From NCBI GenBank assembly GCA_039720395.1, contig CM077824.1, positions 16,744,046 through 16,808,045 on the forward strand: a DNA stretch of 64,000 nucleotides, read 5' to 3'. A program made the translations under genes and the position numbers. This document shows, piece by piece, positions 24,705-35,809 of this stretch; position 1 is the stretch's first letter; the number at the start of each line of letters is the position of its first letter. The notes beneath the pieces were generated by a model. The model was not told where the DNA came from. It saw only the letters and a list, made by a program, of their open reading frames with translations, and did no database searches. The DNA comes from Liquidambar formosana. Lineage: Eukaryota; Streptophyta; Magnoliopsida; Saxifragales; Altingiaceae.

Positions 24705-25319
24705 TGTAAGAATTATTGGTGAGTAAAGTTTCAAAACTTGTAACCTATTAGGCTTTTAATTTGGGAATTAACCCATATGATTGTTGGGCTGTTACAAGCC
24801 CAATTAATTTGGCTGTTATAACTTTATAGCACTAGCCGTTAGGGCATTAAAGCCCAAGACCTAGATGCCTATATAAAGGCACACACCAAGAGACCTAAAA
24901 CATATCACACATACACGTTCTTCTCTTTTCTTCTCTTCACAGTTTACATTCTTCATTCTTTTCTCTATATTTTCTCTATATTTTGGGGCAACTGATCGTG
25001 GACGGTTCAAATTACTCTTCTTGTGAACGTACTCATAGAAGAGCTAGCTGTGAGCTTTTGGGGTTGTATCTTGGAGGTGTTGTCGTCCGCCAGAACCTGT
25101 ATGTAGGGAGGCGATAACTCCTTTAGGACAGCGTAAGCACACGTGCCTTCCCATAGGCCAGCTATTCTAACTTTATCTCTTGAATTTTCTCTCATGTTAT
25201 TATGCTTTATAATTTTAATTGTTATTACTTGTGTGATTTGATATTTTATATTGTGAAAATTTTAAATTTCTATTAATTATTTGAACATTTAGATCAATTA
25301 CATAGAAATTTCCTCAACA
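24705..25319 (+). repeat. 5' LTR of the copia element
   Basis: This LTR is 615 bp, TGTAAGAATTATTGG...CTCAACA. A TATA box (CTATATAAAGG, about 24870) sits in a promoter-like position. It contains a tandem duplication of TTCTCTATATTTT (about 24959-24984) that is single in the 3' LTR, which explains most of the length difference. Confidence 0.95.
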
Positions 25320-25679
25320 ATCTAAAGGAGTTATCGAAAGAATTCCATGTTTATAATAAAAAACGTTGGGAGATAGAAACTTTGTGGTACATATCTTTTA
25401 AGAATTAAATTATTGTTTTATATTTATTTATTCAAAGCAAAATAAAGAACTTTACATTAGTTGTTTACTGTTCACCGAGAACTTTTCTTGTTAAAATAAT
25501 ATTTATGCTTTATATGTGATTTAAGTTAACGAGAAAAGGAAAAAAAAAAAAAAAAAAAAGAAACTGACTTACGATTGTTTACTATTCATATATATTAAAT
25601 ATAAAAAAATAAAAAATAAAAATAAAATAAAAAACAATTCCCTTTCTAAAAAGTTTGTAATAGTTCTAGTGATATATAT

Positions 25680-26440
25680 ATAAAATTGTAATAGTTCTAC
25701 TGTTACGGATTGTAACAGTTTAGTATTAATAGATTTTACTGTTTTGCATTTACTGTTTTAAAAAAACAGTTTCGTTTTAACAGTTTTAAATATAATAAAA
25801 AAAAAACAGTTTTATATTTACTGGTTTACAAAAACAGTTTTGCTATAACAACAGCAATAAAATCAGTTTGTTATAAACTGTTTGTTTTGAAGAAAAAAAA
25901 AAACAGTTTTCTATATAATACAGTTTTCTGTATAGTTTTATATAATTAAAGGAAAAAACAGTTTTGTTTACTGTTTTTAAATTTAAAAAAAAAAAAACAG
26001 TTTTGTTTACTGTTTTTAAATTAAAAAAAAAAAAACAGTTTTGTTTACTGTTTATATATATATATATTTTTTAAAAAAACAGTATTACAGTTTTGCTTTT
26101 GCTGTAACGTAACTATTTTATCTTTATTGTATCCATCACTGTTTTGATATAAATTTAAAATAAAAAACAGTTTTACAGTTTTGCTTTTGCTGTAACGTAA
26201 CAGTTTTTGTTTACTGTTTTAGTATAGTTCTGTACTGCTTTATAAAAAACAGTTTTGTTATTATAACAACAATAAAATCAGTTTACTATTCTTTTATATA
26301 TATATAAAAAAATAAACGGTTTTTGTTTACTGTTTTAGTTTTTTTTTTAATTTTAAAAACAGTCTTCTATTTAAAACAGTTTTTTGTACTGTTTTATATA
26401 AATTAAAGAAAAGTTTTGTTTATTTTTTAAAATTTGAAGA
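25680..26440. repeat. Array of ACAGTTTT / TTTACTGTTTT motifs in the copia leader
   Basis: Between the 5' LTR and gag, several dozen irregularly spaced copies of AAACAGTTTTG and its mirror TTTACTGTTTT are interspersed with A and T runs. A tighter unit (AAAAAACAGTTTTGTTTACTG) repeats at about 25990, 26030 and 26070. It has no coding capacity. It looks like expansion of a short motif in the untranslated leader. Confidence 0.8.
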
Positions 26441-26605
26441 CAATAGTTAGTGAAAATAATTAATTTTCATTTGCATAAATTTAATTGCTAGTTTGTATTG
26501 GTTTATGATGTAGATTCATTATTTTTATTGTTGAAAATTTGTTTGATTAACATAATATTTAAATTGTGCAGTGTGATTTATTTGCCCATCCTTAAAATAT
26601 TATAT

Positions 26606-27549
26606 ATGGCATCTGAAGAGGCTAATTCAGTAAAACCTGAAAAATTTAATGGTCAAAACTTTAGGATATGGCAAAGTCAAATGATATATTGGTTAACTGT
26701 GTTAGGGTTTTATTCTACTTTAGAAGAACCAACACCAACTCCTAGTGAAACAGCTAAGGAATCAACGTCATCTACGCCAACTCTTTCTAAAGACCAAATA
26801 GATTTCTATTGTCGCCATAGGATCCTTAGTGCACTTTCTGACGTTTGAATGATGTTTATCGTTCCACCACTAGTAGTGCAAAAGAACTTTGGAGTCTCTT
26901 GAAAGCCGAGTATAGAATTGAAGATGCCAGTATAGAAAGGTTTATTGTTTCAAACTTTAATAAATATGTTATGAAAGATGGAAAATCAATAAATGCCTAA
27001 ATCCATGAGTTTCAAGAAATGTTGAAAGAAGTAGAGAAAAAGGTTACCAAACTTAGTGAAGATTTTAAAGTATCATGTCTGATTGATAAACTTCCACCTT
27101 CATGGTCCAGTTTTGCTAAGTCACTTAGATATAAACAAGGAGATTTGACTTTGACCCAAGTCTTTAGCTCCATTAGAATTGAAGAACAACATAGGGGAGA
27201 GTCTAAAAGATCAAATGAATAGGAGGCTAGGTTGAACTTAGTAGAAAACAATAGAAATCCCAACTCCAATTTCAATAATAGAGGTCAAAACCAATTCCGT
27301 CCTAGAGGGAGAAACTTTAAAAAGGATTATAGGAGGAATACTAATAGCCAACCTAGAAACCACCAACCAAAAAATAAGAATAAGAGCAAGGAAGGTGAAA
27401 AGAGGTTGTGTTTCGTATGTGGGAGGCCCAATCACTTGGCTAAAGATTGTTTCTTCAAAAAGACTGCGGAGTTCAAGCCCAATTACAACAATAGGAGAGG
27501 ACAAGGGAGACTAAAAGCCCAAGTCAATATGTTAGTTGATGAGGAATGA
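26606..27549 (+). pseudogene. copia gag, interrupted
   Basis: It starts MASEEANSVKPEKFNGQNF, typical of copia gag, and includes FRIWQSQM. It ends after the CCHC zinc knuckle CFVCGRPNHLAKDC (about 27409-27450). The frame is broken near 26846 (TGA/indel after ALSDV) and by in-frame stops near 26998 (NA-stop-IHEF) and 27220. The product would be the nucleocapsid polyprotein, but this copy cannot make it intact. Confidence 0.9.
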
Positions 27550-27569
27550 GAGAATTCTTGTGAACCCTC

Positions 27570-30500
27570 TATAAGGTATAATCCTAACCCATCCATTAAT
27601 ATTACATATTTAAGCAATGATTGGTGGTTAGACTCTGGAGCTAATGTACATGTTTGTTTTGATCGATCATTTTTCAAAAATTATCAGAACTTAAGTGGAG
27701 GATGTGTGACGTTAGGGAATGATTCCACCATACGTGTATTAGGGATTGAACAAGTGGACTTGAAGATGACATCTGGGAAAATCTTGACTTTAAGTGGTGT
27801 GTGGCAGGTTCCTGAAGTGAGGAGGAATTTAGTTAGTTGGTCTTCTTTAGTTGAGCAAGGTTATAAAGTTGTTATGGAGTCCAATAAGGTTGTAATAACC
27901 AAGAATAATATTTTTGTTGGTAAAGGTTATGTAAGTGAAGGTCTTTTTAAGTTGAATGTAATGTCTGTCAATGATGTTAATAAAATTCCTCCAAGTATTT
28001 TCAATGTTGAGTTAAGTAGTGTTTGGCATGAACGATTGGGACATGTGAATTTAAAAAAATTAAAGAGAATGATGAACTTAGGGTTAGTCCCTAAAGTAAA
28101 TGTAGATATGAAACACAAGTGTGAGATCTGTGTATAAGCCAAACAGCCTAGTAGACCTCACAAACCTGTTGAAAGGAATACCAACCTTTTAGACTTAATA
28201 CATAGTGATGTGTGTGATTCAAACAGACCTCCTACTAGATGATTATTCTAGTAGGAAATAAGTACTTCCTAACTTCCATAGATGATTATTCTAAATATTG
28301 TTATGTCTACTTAATTAAAACTAAAGATGAGGTATTTGAGAAATTTAAAATATATAAGGCTGAGGTTGAAAATCAATTGGAGAAGAAAATAAAGAGACTT
28401 AGGTCCGATAGAGGAGCTAAATATAGTCTAACTGAATTAAACTTATATTGTCAAGAACATGGGATAGTTCATGAAGTAACACCACCTTATTCACCGCAAT
28501 TAAATGGTGTAGCTGTGAGAAAAAACCGAACTTTAATGGATATGGTAAATGCAATGTTACTAAGTTCTGGAGTGCCTGAGAACTTGTGGGGGGAAGCATT
28601 GCTATGTGCCTGTTTTATACTTAACCGCATAATGGTTAAAGATTTTGAGAAAACACCATATGAGTTATGGAAGAATAGGTAGGTTAAATATTCTTAAAGT
28701 ATGGGGGTGCTTTGCGAAGGTGGTGATACCTGACCCTAAAAGAAAGAAGATAGGTCCTAAAACAATAGATGCAGTATTTTTAGGATATGCTCACAATAGT
28801 AGTGCTAATAGATTCTTAGTTGTGAATTCTGAAATTAGCGATATTTCTAATAATACCATAATAGAAGCGAGAGATGCTACATACTTTGAATATATTTTTC
28901 CCTTTAAAACTAGGATTTCCACCCAAGTTAATGATAGACCCTATGATAGAGATAGACCATCTACTAGCATACGTAGAGATAAAGAGACTAATACTCAAAA
29001 AGAAGTTAGGAAAAGTAAAAGAATTTAGGAGATGATTTTTATACATACTTAATTGAAGGAGATTCTACTACATATAAAGAAGCTATGTCATCGATAGATG
29101 CACCTTTTTGGAAGGAAGCAATAAATAGTGAGTTTGAATCAATAATTCAAAAAAATACTTGGGAGTTGACCATTCTACCTCTAGGAAGTAAAGCAATAGG
29201 ATGTGGTGTTTAAAAAAAAGTTAAAACTTGATGGAAGTATAGATAAGTATAAGGCTAGATTAGTAGCTAAAGGATTTACTCAAAAGAAAGGAGTAGATTA
29301 TTTTGATACTTACTCTCCAGTGTCTAGAATTACAACAATTAGAATTTTGGTAGCCCTAGCATCTATTCATAAGTTAGTTATACATCAGATGGATGTAAAG
29401 ACCGCTTTCTTAAATGGAGATTTAGAAGAGGAGATTTATATGGAGCAACCTGAGGGTTACATAGTTAAGGGACAAGAACATAAGGTATATAAGTTAGTGA
29501 AATCTTTATATGGACTTAAACAAGCTCCTAAACAATGGCATGAAAAGTTTGATAGTGTTATTTTGAATTATGGATTTAAGACTAATGAATATGATAAATG
29601 TGTATATTATAAGATGGATAAAGGTCAACATGCTATACTTTGTTTATATGTGGATGATATTTTGATCTTTGGTACGAGTCTAGATATTGTAAAGGATATT
29701 AAGGATTATTTATCCAAGAATTTTGATATGAAAGATATGGGAGAAGCACATATAATTTTGGGAATGAGATTGGTTAGAAATTCGGAAGGGATATTTTTAG
29801 ATCAATCTAATGCTATTAAGAAAATGATTAAAAGGTTTAAATATTCTGATGTTAAACCAGTGTCTACACCATATGATCCTAATATATATTTGACAAAAAA
29901 TGTTGGAGAACCTGTATCCCAGTTAGAATATTCTTAAGCAATAGGATCTTTGTTATATATTGCAAATAAGACTAAACCTGATATAGCATATGCGGTTGGA
30001 AGATTAAGTAGATATACACACAATCCTAGTAAAGAGCATTGGGTTGCTTTGGAGAGAATATTTAAATATCTTAAAGGAATTCTAGATTATTCCTTATGTT
30101 ATAAAGGATTTCCAGGAGTAGTGGAAAGATATAGTGACGCTAATTGGATAACTGATAGTGTAAATGTAAAATCTACTACAGGATATATATTCTTATTAGG
30201 AGGAGCTGCTATCTCATGGGGTTCAAAGAAGCAAACCATTATATCTAGGAGCACTATGGAGTCTGAATTAATAGCTCTAGATACTACCTGTACTGAGGCT
30301 GATTGGATTAAAAATTTGTTATTAGAAATTCCTTTAATTGGTGATAGTGTGCCTGCTATATCTATACATTGTGATAGTAAAGCTTCTATTGATTTAGTGA
30401 ATCAATCTCATACAAATAAGAAGATGAACAAGCATATACATGTGTGCCTAAAATCTGTGAAAAGCATGCTTAATAAAAATGTTGTATCTCTTGACTTTAT

Positions 30501-30681
30501 TAAATCTGAGAAAAATGTTGCTAATCAGTTGACCAAAGGTCTTTCTAGGAATGCAGTCCTAGATTCATTGAGGGGGATGGGCTTAAGCCCACCGAGAGTC
30601 ACCAACGGAAGTAACCCAACCTTTATGATTGGAGATCCCATGAAGGAGGTTCAATGGGTAGAAACAATCCGCAGAGCGTGA
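27570..30681 (+). pseudogene. copia pol: protease, integrase, reverse transcriptase, RNase H, interrupted
   Basis: Domains in order: aspartic protease active site WWLDSGA (about 27623); GAG-pre-integrase HERLGHVN (about 28028) with C-x2-C remnants; integrase core with IDDYSKY and the HEVTPPYSPQLNG motif (28239-28682); RT from about 29095 with AFLNGDLEEE and the YVDD catalytic box (about 29647); RNase H with SRSTMESEL (about 30242). Stops or shifts occur near 28135, 28221, 28680, 29025, 29211 and 29935. It is non-functional as it stands. Integrase before RT places it in Ty1-copia rather than gypsy. Confidence 0.95.
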
Positions 30682-31169
30682 CTCATTATTAGCACCTTTT
30701 ATGTGGAGAGCGTCTCCTCCCCATCCCTATGGTGACAGTGCTATTGATGTGACAGTAAGGAAGAGTTTTACTCTGAATAAGCCCAAGGCAAGAACACTCC
30801 TGCAGGGTACAGTCACAGTACCCTTAGAGGAATTACCTAAGTGAGAATCGCCGTGAGGCCGCGGCTATGGGATTGGGCTAACCCGAGAAATTCTCATAAG
30901 AATCAAGATACTAGCGCATGGCCATAAATAGCGCTAACTCGCATCGAACCAAGTCCCATATCAATATTATGTGTGTGACATGTTGAAGTTTGGCTCAAGG
31001 GGTCAAGTTCAAGCTTTGCCACTATGACTCCTCAGATGGAAATTGTCAACACTAGGTATAGGTTCAAGTCCAAAAGACACTTATGCCCATTGCATAGTAT
31101 ATAGTTGCCCATATGTATATTTCATATGTTTATATATTTTATTTAATTTTATTTTGAAGTTTTGAATCT

Positions 31170-31179
31170 TGTGGGGGAT
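31170..31179 (+). other. Polypurine tract of the copia element
   Basis: TGTGGGGGAT lies immediately before the 3' LTR start (31180), the position and composition of a plus-strand primer tract. Confidence 0.75.
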
Positions 31180-31783
31180 TGTAAGAATTATTGGTGAGTA
31201 AAGTTTCAAAACTTGTAACCTATTAGGCTTTTAATTTGGGAATTAACCCATATGATTGTTGGGCTGTTACAAGCCCAATTAATTTGGCTGTTATAACTTT
31301 ATAGCACTAGCCGTTAGGGCATTAAAGCCCAAGACCTAGATGCCTATATAAAGATACACACCAAGAGACCTAAAACATATCACACATACACGTTCTTCTC
31401 TTTTCTTCTCTTCACAGTTTACATTCTTCATTCTTTTCTCTATATTTTGGGGCAACTGATCGTGGACGGTTCAAATTACTCTTCCTGTGAACATACTCAT
31501 AGAAGAGTTAGTTGTGAGCTTTTGGGGTTGTATCTTGGAGGTGTTGTCGTCCGCCAGAACCTGTACGTAGGGAGGCGATAACTCCTTTAGGACAGCGTGA
31601 GCACACGTGCCTTCCCACAGGCCAGCTATTCTAACTTTATCTCTTTAATTTTCTCTCATGTTATTATGCTTTATAATTTTAATTGTTATTACTTGTGTGA
31701 TTCGATATTTTATATTGTGAAAATTTTAAATTTCTATTAATTATTTGAACATTTAGATAAAAAACACAGAAATTTCCCTAACA
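31180..31783 (+). repeat. 3' LTR of the copia element
   Basis: This LTR is 604 bp, TGTAAGAATTATTGG...CCTAACA. It is nearly identical to the 5' LTR except for scattered substitutions (for example AAAGATACAC versus AAAGGCACAC) and the missing 13-bp duplication. It is followed directly by the target duplication GCATG. Confidence 0.95.
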
Positions 31784-32393
31784 GCATGCACAAGCCAAGG
31801 AAAATTGAAGCAAAAGGGAAAGGGAAATATGGTAAAATTATTCATCATTATTTTATAGTTCATGGAAGTTATAATTGTTATGCTTTATCATTTAAGGATA
31901 ATGTGGTAAAATTATTTCTCAATTCATTTTTCTTCATTTTCATTCTCCTTTCTACCAAACAGAAGTGTGGTCGCACCAACTTGTTTTCACCGCCGCCACG
32001 CGCGCTCGCGCGTTTTCCCCTGTTCACCTGTATTTACCTGCTTTTCTGTTTTCTGATGGTGCTAATCCATTTAGGATTAGCGTGCAAATGAGAGTCGCCA
32101 CCTGGAAGGGTCCAGGACCAATTTTATTTACCAGAGATGGGTTCGTAGCTAAGGTACATGTTGGGAAGGTGTTAGGCACCCAACAATGCCCGGTAATAAA
32201 CCGGCCCTCATTCTTGTATTCATTGACCATATTTAATATTTTAATAAAATCCGGAACACCTGTTAATCATACAATAAATAAATGGCACACACGAATGATG
32301 GATTAATGGCATAGAATAAATAAACAAAGCATAAATATTTAATAACAAAGTATAGAAGCCTTAACAGAATGAAAATAAGAGAAAACGCACTGT

Positions 32394-32528
32394 CGCGAGT
32401 ACTCGCGGTCTTACCATGCGTACGCATGGTATTATCATGCGTACGCATGGTCTCACCATGCGTACGCACACACCATGCATATGCATAATAAAATTATGCG
32501 TACGCATGATATTTCGCGAGTACTCATG
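32394..32528. repeat. Phased palindrome array 1 inside the solo LTR
   Basis: A CGCGAGTACTCGCG palindrome (centre about 32400) is followed by ATGCGTACGCAT-type palindromes starting at 32416, 32437, 32458, 32475 (variant ATGCATATGCAT) and 32496. A partial CGCGAGTACTCATG lies at about 32515. Centre-to-centre spacing is mostly 20-21 bases with one of 17. Frames reading MRTHG repeats are a by-product. Confidence 0.9.
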
Positions 32529-33161
32529 GTTTCACCAAATCATCTTCTCCGCGGATTTGGACCTCTCGAAGAACATTATTGGTCAAAAATGGACAGTGTA
32601 TACAATAAATCAACTTCTAAACATCCTACATAATTATATAAATAAATAAATATTACGTACCTCTTAAAAATAAAGCAAATTGAAATTAAATCCTTCCCTC
32701 AGGTCCACCGTCAACCCGGCAGCGTCTCCCCTGTTGCGCAAAACAAGCTTTTCCCAGTCTCACTGGTCTAACTCTCTGTTATATTTTTCTCTCTTTTCTC
32801 TCAGTTTATTTCTCTCACCTTTCCCATATTTCTCTCACCCTCAAAATAACTAGCAGTTACTCAAAATGCGGCTCCTCCTTATTTCTCTATCTATTTCCTC
32901 TCACTGACCTCCCCTGTTTCTGCCTTCTCCATCCGTCCGTCCTCTCCGTCCGTCCCCTGAGCTCCCAAGAGCTCTGCTATTTATAGGAAAAAATCACCCG
33001 GGTGAGGTCGTCATGCATGACCTCAAACCCCATCCTCTTTGACCCCCCCACGCTCCCCTTGTTCAGTGGTCGGGCCAATTCAAGGCCAAATCATTCCCCC
33101 CGACAACACTTTCGGTCGAAGTGGAAGGCAGGCATCATTCAGATGAAGAAAATGGAATCCT

Positions 33162-33255
33162 ATGCGTACGCATATTATTTTATGCGTACGCATGGCTATT
33201 CATGCGTACGCATGAAACCACCATGCGTACGCATATTATAAATATGCGTACGCAC
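33162..33255. repeat. Phased palindrome array 2 inside the solo LTR
   Basis: Five ATGCGTACGCA(T) palindromes start at 33162, 33182, 33202, 33223 and 33244, a spacing of 20-21 bases. They match array 1, about 0.65 kb upstream in the same LTR. The spacers are unrelated in sequence, so the palindrome and its period are what is conserved. Confidence 0.9.
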
Positions 33256-33553
33256 CACATTCCCCGGGCTGTCTAAATTAATAGTTTGAATCCCCATTTG
33301 CTTGCTTTGCGCGTAGAAAGAGACCCGAGTAGACGGCAAACATTGTGGACCTCATCATCGGGAAATCATCATCAAATGTAGGGACAAAATGGGGTGTCTA
33401 CAAGAAGGGATGGAAAGAATGTGTCTTTCCTCCCATTCTACCAAACACACTAGAAGAAAAGAGGGAATCCCTCCCTTGAGAATGGAAAATTTATCCCTCC
33501 TCCTTTCCTTTCCTTTCCTTTCCTTCCACATTTCGTCCTCTGTACCAAACATA

Positions 33554-34154
33554 GCAGGAGTGTGTGTATTAAGGTTTTATTATCTTGGAAAAAACAAGAG
33601 AGCAAGACTCTTACATTAGTTAGATGTAGGTGTGCATATTGGTACTTGAGATGCATGCTTGGATTTTGCCTTAGTCTTAGTACTCTGATGTGCGTGTGTT
33701 CTAATGTATGTGTTTAGATTATATTATCTTAGAAAAAAAAAAGGAAAAAGATTCAGACATTTAGTTCTAATTCAAAGGGTTGTTTCAGGACTCATGATTT
33801 ATAAATATTGATTTTATGGTTGTAACATGCTAAACATAATCTAATTTTAAGGAGAAAAAGAATATAATACAAGTTACCCATTTGAAACACTTAAGGGACT
33901 GTCTAACATTTAATTTACATAATCATGTCTCAAATTTATATTTTAGTTTTTTTAGTTTTTTGCGCTTTTCTCCTAAATTATATTGCTATAGGTTTTCACC
34001 AATAATTAAATTGGTTTAATAAAACTATATATGATACTCCGTAATAAAAAATCTCCACATCTTTATATAAAATAAGGATACAACTAAAATTAGTGCATGT
34101 GTGCAATAACTAGTATTACAAAAGTTACGAATAAGGTAGCTTCTATTGATTGTC

Positions 34155-34188
<34 letters not shown>

Positions 34189-35500
34189 CATCATAATACA
34201 AGTCTCACCGAGCAAACTAAAATGTACCCCTAAATTCTAGCCTGACCATGTTGTTAAAAGATTTTCAACTGTCTGAAAAGTTTAATCAACATTAATAGGT
34301 TAAAATGTGCTAAATTGAGTTATTTTTAGCGATAAAGGCAAAAAAAGGAAATGCTATGAACAGCTCTAAGTTACAACACTTGACATGACATGTATTGATT
34401 GACCAAAAATATCATCCAAACTATTTAATATTGGCACAAGGAGTTGGGATCTTTGCTTGAGTGCTTGGATTTATCCAACAACTTAAAAAATTTAGCCTCC
34501 ATACTAAAAATATGCTTATTTTTTATAATTATTAGATTAGTTAAGCAAACTCAGGTATCCAAGTAAAGGATCCTTCTTTGGTGAAACAAGTAAACGATCC
34601 TTCACCGTCGCAAGAAGCCCACTATCAAATCAAATACTGTTTTCTATATGGTGTGGTATTACGATGGTAGATATATGGTCCCTACAAAAGAGGAGTTATA
34701 TGAAAAATGACAAACCGACAATAAACTCAAGGAAGAACATCGCATCAATGGCCCCAAACATGCTATTCTTTCCCTCCCTTGGCACGACAAACCTTTTTTT
34801 CATTTTTCCTTTACGCCGTAAGTGTTGTCACCACACCTTTTTGTTGAAAACCAATTTTCAAACAATCAGTATTGTTAAAAGGACACCACTTGCCTTCACC
34901 CAAGCTAGAGGAATTCCTCTCCACCTCTATTTATTTTCTGTCACGTATCAAAATATTTTAGAAAAATATGAATTCAAAATCACAAATAAATAAATAAGGT
35001 AATATGAATATGTGGACATACATTTATGTTAACATAAAAATGTAACACTCAAATATGAATTTTTAAAATGTGTTCACAATTATGTAAATATAGGAATGCA
35101 TACACATAATCAATTTTTTTATTATTTGGACAAGTGGCAAAATATGAGTGGGAGGAGAGAAGGAGCTCCTTCACCCATGGGTGGAGGCAAGTATTTTCCT
35201 TGTTAAAAACGGTTCTAAAAATTTTAGTCTCTATTTTGTTAGGGGCTATGTGGTAAATTTGAAAATTTGATCAGTTGAAAATAAGTTAATTAGTTTTGTT
35301 TTTATACTGTTTAGTAAGTTTCTTTTTCCTGATAAATAGTTCAGCTTAGTTATGAAAATAAGGCATAAATATAGTTTTTTTCAAACCAACTATGAATTGA
35401 TTTATTTAAAAATCAGATAATAATTATGAACTGAACTTGACCTGATCCAATATTTGAAATTTCCAAACAGGCCCTTAGTGTGCTCATTTTTTTAGCCATT
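33554..35500. other. Intergenic region upstream of the ILK5-like kinase
   Basis: AT-rich with a 35-base A run near 34157-34186 and the MITE at 34887-35193. No gene is supported. The sequence from about 35500 on is probably the ILK5 promoter and leader. Confidence 0.5.
34887..35193. mobile_element. MITE with CACTTGCCTTCACCC ends, copy B
   Basis: The ends CACTTGCCTTCACCCAAG and CCCATGGGTGGAGGCAAGTA are inverted repeats. The interior aligns with the 23366-23678 copy (TTTGGACAAGTGGCAAAATATG, GAATGCATACACATAATCAA). The two copies lie about 11.5 kb apart on either side of the retrotransposon nest, in the same orientation. Confidence 0.8.
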
Positions 35501-35809
35501 AAATTACCTAAACACAGCCAAGGACCCAAGACGAGGACTCTCTCTCCCTCATTCAGACAGTGAGGAACAGAGGAGGCGTCTCGATACAGTCTCTTGTTCT
35601 CATCTACAAATCGACACATATATAGAGATTGATTTTCCTACATTCCACTTTAAGCCCTGCTTTGCTTTATTCTTCTTGCACAAGTATTATAGAGAGACAG
35701 AGAAAAAGTTGCCTATATATATGTAGCCAGCGAGAGACAGAGAGAGAGAGAGTGAGTGAGGGTTTTAGGGGTGAAAGTGGATTGAGTTGGTGTTGTGGTA
35801 TATTAGGCT

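Larger units (their letters stand above)
24705..31783 (+). mobile_element. Full-length, mutated Ty1-copia LTR retrotransposon
   Basis: Two direct LTRs (24705-25319 and 31180-31783) begin TG and end CA and are flanked by the 5-bp duplication GCATG (24700-24704 and 31784-31788). Between them lie gag, protease, integrase, reverse transcriptase and RNase H in the copia order (integrase before RT), followed by a purine-rich GTGGGGGAT tract. No standard tRNA-Met primer-binding site was recognised after LTR1. Premature stops and frameshifts across gag and pol make it defective. The LTRs differ at a modest number of sites plus one 13-bp duplication, so insertion is not very recent. Confidence 0.96.
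31966..33402 (+). mobile_element. Solo LTR, 1437 bp, probably from a large LTR retrotransposon
   Basis: It begins TGTGGTCGCACC and ends AATGGGGTGTCTACA (TG...CA). It is flanked by AGAAG on both sides (31961-31965 and 33403-33407), a 5-bp target duplication. No internal protein domains are present, so this is either a solo LTR from LTR-LTR recombination or a small non-autonomous element. Motifs AGAGTCGCCACCTGG and GGTGTTAGGCACCCAACA are ones I have met in plant gypsy-type LTRs, but the family is inferred. It sits inside the older MITE, about 0.2 kb from the copia element, and carries two phased palindrome arrays. Confidence 0.85.
24440..33553. mobile_element. MITE-like element split by two retrotransposon insertions
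   Basis: The left end CATGTTTGGTTGGGG (about 24440) and right end, reading inward as ATGTTTGGTACAGAGG (33552), are similar. Both ends carry a subterminal GTGTGTTTGGTAGA-TGGGAGG-like motif (about 24500 and 33450). Removing the copia element (24705-31783) and the solo LTR (31966-33402), together with one copy of each target duplication, leaves a continuous element of about 0.6 kb. The element is therefore older than both insertions. Family assignment is uncertain. Confidence 0.6.

Noticed and set aside
32263..32649. Frames with MRTHG repeats resembling a repeat protein
   Set aside because: The repeat is forced by the palindromic ATGCGTACGCAT array and appears on both strands; no flanking conserved sequence.
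32394..33255. Regularly spaced palindromes considered as a CRISPR array
   Set aside because: The unit is only 12 bp, the spacers about 8-9 bases, the host is a plant nucleus and the arrays lie in an LTR.
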